From: CAVQMB01 sp963713445
GTDB taxonomy: Bacteria > Pseudomonadota > Gammaproteobacteria > Competibacterales > Competibacteraceae
NCBI GenBank assembly: GCA_963713445.1
Contig: CAVQMB010000004.1
Coordinates: forward strand, 248,001 to 312,000
Direction of reading: 5' to 3'
DNA: 64,000 nt
The notes below the pieces were generated by a model. It saw nothing but the letters and a program-made list of their open reading frames with translations. It made no database searches and was not told where the DNA came from. Positions 45,128 to 54,177 of this stretch are shown piece after piece. Every line of letters starts with the position of its first letter. Within the stretch, counting starts at the first letter, position 1. The position numbers and the translations under genes are program-made.

Positions 45128-45916
45128 TCAGCGCCCACGCCACACCGGGTCACGCTTCTCGGCGAAGGCGCGGGCGCCTTCCTTCTGATCCTCGCTGGAA
45201 TAAAGTACGTCCACCGTAGGGAGTTCACGCCGGGTGACCCGGTGCAATGCCTGCTGAAACGCCACCCCCTCGCTCGCCCGCGCGACCTCCTTGATCGCGG
45301 CAAATACCAGCGGCGGCCCGCTGGCCAGCAGACCGGCCAGCTCGCGCGCCCGCTCCAGCAAACGCTCGCCAGACACGATCTCATTTACCAGCCCCCAACG
45401 CAAAGCCTCCCCGGCCTCCATCCAGCGGCCGGTGAACAGCAGGTCCATCGCCACATGGTAGGGAATACGCCGCGGCAGCTTGATGGTGGCGGCATCGGCC
45501 ACCGTCCCGGCCTTGATTTCCGGCAGCGAGAAGCGCGCATGCCCAGCGGCCAGGATCAGATCGCAGGACAGTGCCAGTTCAAAGCCGCCGCCCACCGCCA
45601 TGCCGTTAACCGCCGCAATCACCGGCTTGTTCATATCCGGCAGTTCCTGCAATCCGCCGAAGCCGCCGACGCCATAGTCCACATCGGGCGCCTCGCCGGC
45701 CGCGGCGGCCTTGAGATCCCAGCCGGCCGAAAAGAACCTGTCGCCGGCGCCGGTCACCACCGCCACCCGCAGCTCAGGATCGTCGCGGAAACCGGCGAAC
45801 AGATCGCCCAGCCGGCGGCTGGTCGCGGCATCAATGGCGTTGGCCTTGGGCCGGTTCAGGGTCACTTCCAGCACCGCGCCGCGACGCTGGCTCAGGACCA
45901 CGTCAGCAGCGCTCAT
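45128..45916 (-). CDS. CaiD-like enoyl-CoA hydratase (carnitinyl-CoA dehydratase type)
   Basis: 262 residues from ATG 45916, almost the length of E. coli CaiD (261). Crotonase fold: the oxyanion-hole segments are SAGWDLKAAAAGE and NGMAVGGGFELALSCDLILA, and PEIKAGTVADAATIKLPRRIPYHVAMDLLFTGR closely resembles CaiD. The reaction would be reversible hydration of crotonobetainyl-CoA to carnitinyl-CoA. ATG overlaps the stop of the upstream ligase-methyltransferase gene (ATGA), so it is the last gene of the carnitine-type operon. Confidence 0.82.
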   Translation of the reverse strand: MSAADVVLSQRRGAVLEVTLNRPKANAIDAATSRRLGDLFAGFRDDPELRVAVVTGAGDRFFSAGWDLKAAAAGEAPDVDYGVGGFGGLQELPDMNKPVIAAVNGMAVGGGFELALSCDLILAAGHARFSLPEIKAGTVADAATIKLPRRIPYHVAMDLLFTGRWMEAGEALRWGLVNEIVSGERLLERARELAGLLASGPPLVFAAIKEVARASEGVAFQQALHRVTRRELPTVDVLYSSEDQKEGARAFAEKRDPVWRGR

Positions 45917-48642
45917 CCAGTCGCCCGCTTCAGGCCGCGGAAAAGGTCCACCAGCACCAGATGATCCAGCACATAGCGCTCGCCGCGGCGGCAAGCTTCG
46001 AAGCGCTGGCGCACATCGTCGGCGGCGACCTGTTCGGGCCGGTGCTGGTTGTACGGCACCGACAGCACCCGCGCGGTGAATGCCGCGAAATCGTCGTACT
46101 CGACGTCGGTGGTGTAACGGTGACGCTGGTGGTCGACAAATCGCGCCGCCAGCGGCAGCAAGGCTTCCTGAGCCGCACTCTGGGCTGCCGCCTCATCGTG
46201 GAACGACTGCATCACCTCATAAGCCGAACCCACCGGCTGGGGCTCAGCCACGTACAGAAAACCACCCGGTTTGAGCACCCGGCAGGCCTCATTCAAGGCC
46301 TGGCTCATGCGCTCCATCGGCACATGGTGCAGTGAATATTTGAGAATCACGCCGTCCATGCTGGCGTCCGGCAGCGGCAGCGCCTCGGCCGGCGCGGTCA
46401 GCAGCTCCCGACCGCTGGGGGAGGTCTGCGGCAGCGGATCCACGCCTACCATCTCGGCGCGGCGCCCGGCGAGGTGGTCGCATAGCGTGCCGTCGCCGCA
46501 ACCCACGTCCAGTACCCGCAATCCGGCGACATCGGTCAGCACCTGATCAAGCACTGCCATATCGGTCTGCACACCAAAATCGGTCATCTCATTCTCTCGG
46601 CTGCTTAATCGAATCAAAGCATCCACCGCCACCGCACCGGATCCGGCCGGCCTTATCAGCAGCGGATTGACGTCCAGCTCCAGCAACCGGTCGCCAATCC
46701 TTTGGCAGTAGGCTAACACGGCCAGCAGCGCATCGGCCGCAGCCTCAAGATCCGCCACTGGCCGGCCGCGGTAACCGGTAAACAGCGGCGCCAGCTTCAA
46801 CCGGCCCAGAGCAGCGACAATATCGCCGCGCCCGGTTGGCAACAACAGCCGCTGGACGTCGCCCAACAGTTCCGCCTGCACGCCGCCACTACCCAATACC
46901 AGTACCAAACCGAACTGGGGATCGCGGGTCACCCCGACCAGCAGCTCGGCGACCGCGTCGGTGACCATGCGTTCGACCAGCAGGGTAGGGGAGAGTGCCG
47001 CCAGCCGCTTGGCGGCCTCGGCCACTTGAGCGACGCTGGTGAGATTGAGCGCCACCGCACCGGCCTCGGTCTTGTGCGCCAGGCTCTCCGCCACCGCCTT
47101 CACCACCACCGGAAACCCGAGTCGCTGCGCCATCCGCGGCGCATCCTCCGCGCTGCAGAGTTCCCCAGGCGCCAACGGCAGGCCGTGCTCGGCCAAAGCC
47201 TGCTTGCTGCGCCATTCGTCGAGTATATAGCTTCCCGGCGGCGGTGCAGTCACCGGCGGCAATGGGGGATGCCGCCGGGCGCTACCGATGCGGGCCGCCG
47301 CGCGCAGCGCCAGCAGGGCCTCGCGCAAGCCCTGCAGCGGCGCGATACCCTGGGCCAGCAGCCGCTCGCGGGCGGTTTCGGGGAAGCTTTCCGGTAACGA
47401 GCTGACCACCGCAGTCGCGGCTCCAGTGGCGTCTCTGGCTGCGACCAGGGCCTGCTCGGTCACCTGCCAGCTGGCGTCGTCGCCGGCGTCCGCAGGCGGA
47501 TAATCCAGCACCAGCAGCGCCAGCGCCTGGCCACCGCGAAGAACCGTGCTGAAACAAGCGGTCTGGCGATCCAGATCGCCCCAGATGTAGGTGTGATAGT
47601 CGAGCGGATTGTCCAGTGCCACCCGCTCGCCCAGCACCTCGCGCAGTTCGCCACGCTGCGCATCGGTCAGCGGCGGCAGGCTCAGCCCCAGATCGGCAGC
47701 CAGATCGGCCACTATAGCCGCCTCGCCGCCGGAGCAGCTCATGCTGGCCAGACTGAGTGCCGGCAGTGGGCCGGTCACGTGCAATAGCTTGAGCGTCTCC
47801 AGAAACTCCGGCAGGCCGTCGCAACGGGCCACGCCGCAGCGCTCGAACAAGGCGTCGTAGAGCGCATCGCTGCCGGCCAGCGAACTGGTATGGCTGAGGG
47901 TGACCCGGGCACCCGCGTCCGAGCGGCCGGTCTTGAGCGCTACCAGTGGTATCCCGCGCTGTTGTGCCCGCGCCGCTGCGGCAGCGAATGCGGGAATATC
48001 GCGCAAACCCTCGATGTGCAAGCCAATGGCGCTGATCCGCGCATCATCCAGCAGCGCATCGATGTAGTCCGGCAGCCGCAAGCCGGCGGCATTGCCAGTG
48101 GTGATCAGGTACGCCAGCGGCAGTGAGCGCTGCTGCAGCGTCAGGTTCAGCCCCATGTTGCCGCTCTGGGTAATGATCGCCACCCCGCGCCGGCAACGCT
48201 TGCCGCCGTGGGCGTCAGGCCACAGCGCGGCCCCGTCCAGATAGTTCAACAGGCCGTAACAGTTTGGACCGACCACGGCCAGCTCGCCAGCGGCCTCGAC
48301 CAGTTGCCGCTGCAGCCCGGCACCGACGGCGTCCAGCTCGGCGAAACCGGCGGCATAGCACACCGCGCCGCCAGCGCCGCGCGCGGCCAATGCGCCGATG
48401 ATCTCGACCGTAGCCTCGCGCGGGACCGCGATGAAGCTGGCATCAGGCGCCGCTGGCAACCCGGCGACAGCGCGATAGCAGGGCAGGCCGGCCAGCTCCG
48501 TGCGGCTCGGATGCACCGGCCACAGCTCCCCGGCGAAGCCAATCCGTCGGCATTGGCGGATCACCTCGCCCGCCTCGTGGCCACCGAATACCGCTATGTG
48601 TCGCGGTTGCAGCAGCCGTTTCAAACCGGCGCTGGCGGTCAT
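45913..48642 (-). CDS. ADP-forming acyl-CoA ligase fused to SAM methyltransferase
   Basis: 909 residues in one frame. Residues 1-450 are the CoA-binding and ligase domains (PRHIAVFGG, VGPNCYGLLN, ITQSGNMG), with the phosphohistidine segment SHTSSLAGSDALYDALF. Residues 465-680 are an ATP-grasp domain (GFPVVVKAVAESLAHKTEAGAVALN, LDVNPLLIRP), normally the end of such enzymes. From about residue 686 follows a complete class I methyltransferase (LRVLDVGCGDGTLCDHLAG, YSLHHVPMERMSQALNEACRVLKPGG). An internal ATG at 46587 preceded by GAGAGAATGAG could also start the methyltransferase separately. The ligase would activate a carboxylate such as gamma-butyrobetaine or carnitine; the methyl acceptor is unknown. 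Confidence 0.85.
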   Translation of the reverse strand: MTASAGLKRLLQPRHIAVFGGHEAGEVIRQCRRIGFAGELWPVHPSRTELAGLPCYRAVAGLPAAPDASFIAVPREATVEIIGALAARGAGGAVCYAAGFAELDAVGAGLQRQLVEAAGELAVVGPNCYGLLNYLDGAALWPDAHGGKRCRRGVAIITQSGNMGLNLTLQQRSLPLAYLITTGNAAGLRLPDYIDALLDDARISAIGLHIEGLRDIPAFAAAAARAQQRGIPLVALKTGRSDAGARVTLSHTSSLAGSDALYDALFERCGVARCDGLPEFLETLKLLHVTGPLPALSLASMSCSGGEAAIVADLAADLGLSLPPLTDAQRGELREVLGERVALDNPLDYHTYIWGDLDRQTACFSTVLRGGQALALLVLDYPPADAGDDASWQVTEQALVAARDATGAATAVVSSLPESFPETARERLLAQGIAPLQGLREALLALRAAARIGSARRHPPLPPVTAPPPGSYILDEWRSKQALAEHGLPLAPGELCSAEDAPRMAQRLGFPVVVKAVAESLAHKTEAGAVALNLTSVAQVAEAAKRLAALSPTLLVERMVTDAVAELLVGVTRDPQFGLVLVLGSGGVQAELLGDVQRLLLPTGRGDIVAALGRLKLAPLFTGYRGRPVADLEAAADALLAVLAYCQRIGDRLLELDVNPLLIRPAGSGAVAVDALIRLSSRENEMTDFGVQTDMAVLDQVLTDVAGLRVLDVGCGDGTLCDHLAGRRAEMVGVDPLPQTSPSGRELLTAPAEALPLPDASMDGVILKYSLHHVPMERMSQALNEACRVLKPGGFLYVAEPQPVGSAYEVMQSFHDEAAAQSAAQEALLPLAARFVDHQRHRYTTDVEYDDFAAFTARVLSVPYNQHRPEQVAADDVRQRFEACRRGERYVLDHLVLVDLFRGLKRATG

Positions 48643-48645
48643 ACG

Positions 48646-48912
48646 TCAGTCAGGAATCCGCTGCGATCCCCACGCCTGCAGCTCTGCCTCTGGCAGCGGA
48701 TCGAAAAAGCTCTCCGGAACCTCGCCCTGCAGCAGACCCGGTCGGCGCGGTCGCTGCAGACTCGGCGGGCGCTCCGACGAGGGTTCGATCCCGACCAGCC
48801 GGGCGAGCGGCTTGCCGGCTTTGGTTACGATGAACGCTTCGCCTTGCTGCACGCGATCGAGAAGTGTCGACAGCTTGGCCTCCATTTCCACAATGTCGAT
48901 CTCAGTTGCCAT
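48646..48912 (-). CDS. Orphan Phd/YefM-type antitoxin
   Basis: 88 residues from ATG 48912. The N-terminal Phd fold is IDIVEMEAKLSTLLDRVQQGEAFIVTKAGKPLARLVGIEP. The tail GLLQGEVPESFFDPLPEAELQAW is the toxin-neutralising type usually followed by a VapC-like PIN gene. Here no toxin follows; the ligase gene starts only 3 nt later. It is embedded on the same strand between the acyl-CoA dehydrogenase (40 nt away) and the ligase, so it is cotranscribed with the operon. Confidence 0.8.
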   Translation of the reverse strand: MATEIDIVEMEAKLSTLLDRVQQGEAFIVTKAGKPLARLVGIEPSSERPPSLQRPRRPGLLQGEVPESFFDPLPEAELQAWGSQRIPD

Positions 48913-48952
48913 GATGTGCTCCAGAAGTTTCCGATTCAACAGCTTTCCCAGA

Positions 48953-50116
48953 TCAACAATTCTCCAACGGTCGCAGCAGGCTGCGCGAGATGATGTGGCG
49001 CTGGATCTCGCTGGTCCCTTCCCAGATGCGCTCGACCCGGGCGTCGCGCCAGATCCGCTCCAGCGGCAGATCGCTCATCAGCCCCATGCCGCCGTGGATC
49101 TGGATCGCCTCGTCGGCCACCATGGCCAGCATCTCAGTTGTATAAACCTTAGCCATAGCGTAATCCAGATCGGTGGCGCTGCCCTGATCGGTCTTCCACG
49201 CCGCTTGCAGGGTCAGCAGTTCGGCCGCTTCCAGCCGGGTGCGCATGTCGGCGAGCTTGAACGACACCCCCTGGAACCGGCCGATGGTCTGGCCGAACTG
49301 TTTGCGGCTGGCGGCCCATTCGGTGGCCAGCTCCAGCGCCCGGTGGGCCCGGCCCAGGCACATCGCCGCCACCTGCAGCCGGGTCGGCCCGAGCCAGTCG
49401 TTAGCGACCTGGAAGCCGCAATGCTCCGCGCCCAACACCTGCCCGGCCGGCACCCGGCAATCGGCGAACTCCAGCACGCTGTTGTGATAGCCGCGGTGCG
49501 ACACCGAATGATAGCCGGGTCGCACGGTGAAGCCGGGCGTGCCCTTGTCGACCAGAAACGCGGTGATTTTCTTCTTCGGTCCGCGCGGCGTGTCCTCGAC
49601 CCCGGTGGCGGCAAACAGGATCACGAAGTCGGCCAGATCGGCATGGCTGATGAAATGCTTGGTGCCGTTGATGAGGTAGTCGTCACCGGCGCGCTCGGCC
49701 TTGCACTTCATGCCGCGCAGGTCGGAGCCGGCGTCCGGTTCGGTCATCGCCAGGCAGTCGATCCTCTCGCCGCGAATGCACGGCAGCAGATAGCGCGCGC
49801 GCTGCTCGCCGACACAGGCCTGCAGAATGTTGCTGGGCCGCGCCACCAGATACTGCAGGGCGAAGCTGGCCCGACCCAGCTCGCGCTCCATCAGGGTCAG
49901 CGACAGCACGTCCAGACCACCGCCGCCCAGTGCCTCCGGCATGTTGGCCGCATACAGCCCCTGCTCGATGGCGCGGCGGGTAATCTGCTCCCGCAGCTCC
50001 GGACGCACCGCGTCGGTGCGCTCAACCTCGTCCTCGTAGGGATAAAGTTCGCGCTCGACGAACGCCCGCACGGTATCGACCAGCAGTTGCTGCTCGTGGC
50101 TGAGCTCGAAATTCAT
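48953..50116 (-). CDS. Acyl-CoA dehydrogenase
   Basis: FAD enzyme, 387 residues from ATG 50116, which overlaps the previous stop by 4 nt. N-terminal helical domain, then CLAMTEPDAGSDLRGMKC (flavin segment), then C-terminal helices with the catalytic Glu in RIWEGTSEIQRHI and QIHGGMGLMSDLP. In this context gamma-butyrobetainyl-CoA to crotonobetainyl-CoA is the plausible reaction (CaiA runs the reverse in E. coli). The open frame continues upstream to 50932, antisense-like to another phase of the dehydrogenase gene, and is not coding. Confidence 0.88.
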   Translation of the reverse strand: MNFELSHEQQLLVDTVRAFVERELYPYEDEVERTDAVRPELREQITRRAIEQGLYAANMPEALGGGGLDVLSLTLMERELGRASFALQYLVARPSNILQACVGEQRARYLLPCIRGERIDCLAMTEPDAGSDLRGMKCKAERAGDDYLINGTKHFISHADLADFVILFAATGVEDTPRGPKKKITAFLVDKGTPGFTVRPGYHSVSHRGYHNSVLEFADCRVPAGQVLGAEHCGFQVANDWLGPTRLQVAAMCLGRAHRALELATEWAASRKQFGQTIGRFQGVSFKLADMRTRLEAAELLTLQAAWKTDQGSATDLDYAMAKVYTTEMLAMVADEAIQIHGGMGLMSDLPLERIWRDARVERIWEGTSEIQRHIISRSLLRPLENC

Positions 50117-51108
50117 GACGACGCCCCATCCTGCGCGGCGGCCCGGCGCACGTCCTCGCGTGCCAGCACCTCGCCGGCGCCGACCCGATAGTCCTCCAGC
50201 GCCCGCATCACCGCGATCAGGCAGTTGTCGCGCAACTGCTCGAGTTCCTTGATCGAACGCCCTGCGGCCTGTTCCTCGCAGCCCTGCGCCATGCGCTCGA
50301 TCAGTGCCTCGCTGAGCGGCGGCGGCTCCAGTCTGGTCCAGGGGAACAGGCTGGGATCGAAATGCTGCAGCATGTGACGCATGCCGCCCTCGCCGCCGGC
50401 CAGATGGAAGATCAGCGCGGTGCCCCAGAAGGCCCAGCGCAGCCCCGGCCCGTAGGCGATGGCCGCGTCCAGCTCGGCGGTGGTGGCGACGCCGTCGTTG
50501 ACCAGGTGCAGCAGCTCGCGCCACAGCGCCTCCTGCAACCGGTCGGACAGGAACCCGGGCACTTCCTTGCGCACGTGCAGCGGCTGCATGCCCAGCCCGT
50601 CGTAGATGGCCAGCGCCCGCTCGACCGCCTCCGGCGCCGTGCGGCGCCCGCCCAGCACCTCCACCAGCGGCAGCAGATAGACCGGGTTGAACGGATGGCC
50701 CACCACGATCCGTTCGGGACAGCGGCAGTCGGCCTGGAACTCGCTCGGCAGCAGCCCGGAGGTGCTGGAAGCAATGATCACCTGGGGCCGCGCGACGGCG
50801 TCCATCCGCGCATGCAGCCGGGTCTTGAGATCGATCCGCTCGGGCGCCGATTCCTGGATGAAATCGGCCGCCTCGCAGACCGCATCCAGCGCCTCGCAGA
50901 ACCGCAGCCGGCCGCGGTCGGCGCCCGGCCACAGGCCCAGCCTGGTGACCGCCGGCCAGGCGTTGTCGACCGCCGCGCGCAGCTTAGCCTCGGCGTCCGC
51001 GCCCGGATCCCAGGCCACCACGTCGAGCCCGCGGGCCAGTGCCCGCACCGCCCAGCCGGTGCCGATCACCCCGGTGCCGACGATGCCCAGCGTCCGCATC
51101 CTATCCAT
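50113..51108 (-). CDS. lcdH: L-carnitine dehydrogenase-type 3-hydroxyacyl dehydrogenase
   Basis: 331 residues, near the 320 or so of Pseudomonas carnitine dehydrogenase. The N-terminal Rossmann motif is GIVGTGVIGTGWAVRALARG. The catalytic His is in GHPFNPVYLLPLVEVLGG, as in 3-hydroxyacyl-CoA dehydrogenases acting on free hydroxy acids. It would oxidise L-carnitine to 3-dehydrocarnitine with NAD+. Pairing with a BKACE gene is the arrangement of known carnitine catabolic operons. Start: ATG 51108 (MDRMRTLG) or 51099; the frame is open far upstream in the BKACE region. Confidence 0.85.
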   Translation of the reverse strand: MDRMRTLGIVGTGVIGTGWAVRALARGLDVVAWDPGADAEAKLRAAVDNAWPAVTRLGLWPGADRGRLRFCEALDAVCEAADFIQESAPERIDLKTRLHARMDAVARPQVIIASSTSGLLPSEFQADCRCPERIVVGHPFNPVYLLPLVEVLGGRRTAPEAVERALAIYDGLGMQPLHVRKEVPGFLSDRLQEALWRELLHLVNDGVATTAELDAAIAYGPGLRWAFWGTALIFHLAGGEGGMRHMLQHFDPSLFPWTRLEPPPLSEALIERMAQGCEEQAAGRSIKELEQLRDNCLIAVMRALEDYRVGAGEVLAREDVRRAAAQDGASS

Positions 51109-51119
51109 GCTCACCGCCC

Positions 51120-52010
51120 TCAGTCCCGCGGCTTCAGGCCGATGATCTCGCGCGCCCGCGCCGGGCTGACCGCACGTGCCCCCATCAACTCGATCAGGTT
51201 GCGGGCGCGTTCGACCAGTTGACCGTTGGAGGCGAACACGCCTTTGTCCAGGTACAGGTTGTCCTCCAGACCGACCCGCACGTGGCCGCCCAGCAGCACC
51301 GACTGCGCCGCCCACGGCATCTGCATGCGGCTGATGGCGAAGCTGGTCCACACTGCGCCGGCCGGCAACTGCTCGACCAGGCTCTTGAGCACGCCGACGT
51401 CGGCCTGCATGCCATACGGGATGTTGTGGCAGAACTGGTACAGCGGCGGATCGTCCAGCAATCCCTCCTGGTACAGCCGCTGGGTGAACCAGAAATGGCC
51501 GGTGTCGAACACCTCCAGCTCCGGCTTCACGCCCAGCTCCTGAATCCGGCGGGCGCCGGCGCGCAGCATGTCCGGCGTGGAGATGTAGGTCTGGTTGCCC
51601 TCGCCGAAGTTGAGCGAGCCGCAGTCCAGCGAGCAGATCTCCGGCAGCAGCGCCTCGACATGCGCCAGCCGGGTGATCGGCCCGACCAGATCGGTGCCGG
51701 CGCCGAACTCGAACGGCGTCTCGCCGGGGCCAATCTCCAGGTCGCCGCCCATCCCGGAGGTCAGGTTGATGACCACATCGACTCCCGATTCCCGTATCCG
51801 CTCGACCACTTCCCGGTACAGCGCCACCTCCCGGCTGCCCTTGCCGGTCTCCGGAGCGCGCACGTGACAATGCGCCACCGCCGCCCCGGCCCTGGCGGCC
51901 TCGACCGCGGCGTCGGCGATCTGCTTCGGCGTCACCGGAATCGCCGGATGCTTGCCCACCGTATCGCCGGCCCCGGTCACCGCACAGGTGATGATGACTT
52001 CGCGGTTCAT
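51120..52010 (-). CDS. BKACE-family (DUF849) beta-keto acid cleavage enzyme
   Basis: 296 residues. TIM barrel with the zinc-ligand HxH in AVAHCHVRAPETG and the late signature GGHVRVGLEDNLYLDKGVFASNGQLVERA. The N-terminus MNREVIITCAVTGAGDT is typical. BKACE enzymes condense a beta-keto acid with acetyl-CoA, giving acetoacetate and a CoA ester. Next to carnitine dehydrogenase the expected substrate is 3-dehydrocarnitine, giving betainyl-CoA. AAGGAG ten bases before ATG 52010 supports the start. First gene of the minus-strand operon. Confidence 0.88.
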   Translation of the reverse strand: MNREVIITCAVTGAGDTVGKHPAIPVTPKQIADAAVEAARAGAAVAHCHVRAPETGKGSREVALYREVVERIRESGVDVVINLTSGMGGDLEIGPGETPFEFGAGTDLVGPITRLAHVEALLPEICSLDCGSLNFGEGNQTYISTPDMLRAGARRIQELGVKPELEVFDTGHFWFTQRLYQEGLLDDPPLYQFCHNIPYGMQADVGVLKSLVEQLPAGAVWTSFAISRMQMPWAAQSVLLGGHVRVGLEDNLYLDKGVFASNGQLVERARNLIELMGARAVSPARAREIIGLKPRD

Positions 52011-53080
52011 CGGTGCTCCTTACATGGTTTGGATGTGTATCACGCTACCACAGCGAAAAAAAAACTTGCCATATAGTACAAATGAATCATGCGCGACGCT
52101 TATGTTTCGTTTTAGCATGCAGAAGAACAAGCAACCAGGCTTAGATTCAAGAGAGGCAGAATCGGTGCTGGAAGTGATTCACGAAAGCGAGGATATGCTC
52201 CAGAAGCAACAGTTGAAAGGCTCAGACCAGAAGTCTTGGGCCATGGGCGGGGGTGATTTCGAGGCTACCGAGCCGTGTCACCAAGACCGCTTCTTTAGGG
52301 AAGCCCTGGGCTTGCCCAAAGTGCCGAGCAGTGCCTGGGGGCCTGATTGCAAGACCCGACCCCCGTCCCTACGCAGCACCATGCGCACAGCGCGCTCGCG
52401 GGCCGCGCGAGAAAACCTATTTCGACTTAATCAATGGCTCCTTTCTCTCAAGGGCTGGAGCCTCCGTCAAAGCCAGGGGGCAGGCCATAATTTCCCTGAC
52501 ATTTGAGCCGCTGTTCACGCATACGCGATCTGGCGTATAGTTACGTCATAACTAAAATTAGCATCAACCATTATGGAGTGCTCAACGATGGGGTAAAATC
52601 CTTCGTTAAGGTTGCTAGCAGCAAGCTATCTAAACCGATGGAGGTGGGCGTCGGTATACGGCAAGTGAATCATTCTCGGCCGAAAGCAGCACGCGCTTGG
52701 TTACCAAGCCTAGGTGCGTCGCCACGCTTCATGGACGTAAATCCCATCCAGCAGCACGGTTATCGCTCACAAGCCGCGCGGATACTCGATTTAAGAGCTT
52801 TAAAAACCTTGTGCGAGTTTGAGCCCGAGCTGGGCTACTCAGCCTCAAGTTATTGCGATTTCCACCTACCTACTGCTGTCCCACCAAACGCCTGGCTGAG
52901 CGTCGCGAGCAGCGCTCATGCCGTTGCCGCCGTGTGCCGCCATCTCGACGATTCCCAGGGAAAAACCATGATTCCCGCCGACAACCATTAAGCCAATAAG
53001 CAAATGTAACCACTCTCGGTCGCATTAGGATAAAAAGCCGGAAACCAGTCAAAATATAAAATAGGAAAGGAGCCTTCGCG
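52011..53080. other. Region of about 1.07 kb with no convincing gene
   Basis: Upstream of the BKACE gene is an A-run and a promoter-sized stretch (52011-52100). The rest holds only plus-strand open frames (52104-52506 and 52503-52991) without recognisable domains, with erratic composition and no good ribosome sites. They could be decayed DNA or unknown small genes. This is the boundary between the catabolic operon and the AT-richer cassette. No tRNA or integrase was seen. Confidence 0.5.
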
Positions 53081-54046
53081 ATGAAACGTGTTACGCAAAA
53101 TAAACAAACTTTAATGAAACTGATTTTTGTAACTGCAACAATTATTGCATTCACTGGTTGCGCGGTTTTGAACCCAGAACCCCTGGAAACGTACAATACA
53201 AGCAAAACGAATAAACAAAATGTCTGCGGCAAAACACTTGGAAAGCCCAATGATATCAAACTCGCCAAAAAGTGCGCCGAACTTGCCATAGCCAAGTATG
53301 CCGATGACCAATACGCTGCAGGTAAATGGGGTATCGGCGACGATGTAGTCCTTTTCACACTCGGCGTAGGGACTGGTGCTAGCGCCTTGTTCGGGGGCAG
53401 CACAGATCTCACGCATGGGCTAATTCTGGCCACCGCAACGGGCACTGGGATAAGAAAATACGTCTCTGCTCCTCAAGCCACGAAGATATACCAATCCGGA
53501 ACGAATGCGGACATCTGTATCCTCGGAGAGATAAATACGATCGAACACGCGTATAAATTCAGCAAAGGGACAAGGACAGATCAAACGTTTAATAGGCTAT
53601 TTCGACAGGTAAAAATGGTGAGTGGAAACCCGTTTCCGAAAGCAGTACAACTGGGAAAGCAAGCCACATACATCTATAATCACCTAGCAACAAAGTCTGT
53701 GGAAGAGCTGATTTCAGTAGATCAGTCAGTACGCTTGCAAATAGTAACCGGCCGGCCCTCTATTGATTCAATAGTGACCGCGATAGAGAAAAAGGCCACC
53801 AATACAGCTAATGCTAATAATGCCCAACAACAAGCAAAGAATCAGATAATCACATCGGGACTACCCAAACATGTCTACACGCCAGCAACAGCTGCCCAAA
53901 TGTTTGAGCTGGCCACGGGTAGCAGCCAACCTTATTGTGAAACGAGAGTCAAAGCATGTGCGAAAGATTTAACGGATCTCGCGACGAGTATAAAAAAAGA
54001 CCAGGCCACTTTAGAACAATGCAAGATAAAAGCCACTTCAACTTAA
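53081..54046 (+). CDS. Lipoprotein of unknown function, AT-rich
   Basis: 321 residues. AGGAAAGGAG upstream of ATG 53081 is an excellent ribosome site. Signal peptide MKLIFVTATIIAF ends in the lipobox FTGC. The mature protein has a Gly/Ala-rich, possibly membrane-associated stretch (VVLFTLGVGTGASALFGGSTD) around 95-115, an Ala/Asn/Gln-rich segment (ANANNAQQQAKNQ), and four Cys residues in the C-terminal half and middle. I do not recognise the family. Base and codon use (many AAA, ATA, AAT) differ strongly from the chromosome around it, a sign of transfer. It is first in a three-gene run of exported proteins. Confidence 0.75.
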   Translation: MKRVTQNKQTLMKLIFVTATIIAFTGCAVLNPEPLETYNTSKTNKQNVCGKTLGKPNDIKLAKKCAELAIAKYADDQYAAGKWGIGDDVVLFTLGVGTGASALFGGSTDLTHGLILATATGTGIRKYVSAPQATKIYQSGTNADICILGEINTIEHAYKFSKGTRTDQTFNRLFRQVKMVSGNPFPKAVQLGKQATYIYNHLATKSVEELISVDQSVRLQIVTGRPSIDSIVTAIEKKATNTANANNAQQQAKNQIITSGLPKHVYTPATAAQMFELATGSSQPYCETRVKACAKDLTDLATSIKKDQATLEQCKIKATST

Positions 54047-54177
54047 AAATGCTTGATTTCGGGGTCCATGCTGTTCCGAATGTTCCCCATTTGAAAGTTC
54101 AGGTCCTAGGTTCGAGTACCGCAGGACGGCTGTTACTGAGCGGCTTGTGCAGTTGCAACTTTAGGAGCTAGCTAGCG

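Noticed and set aside
50116..50932. N-terminal extension of the acyl-CoA dehydrogenase frame
   Set aside because: It overlaps the carnitine-type dehydrogenase gene in another phase and has shadow-like composition. The family N-terminus starts at 50116.
52503..52991. 162-codon plus-strand frame
   Set aside because: No ribosome site, no domain, erratic composition; kept only as part of the unexplained region.
54100..54130. Another T-arm-like string (GGTTCGAGT) before the hydrolase gene
   Set aside because: The flanking bases do not pair as a T stem, and no acceptor or anticodon arm is present.
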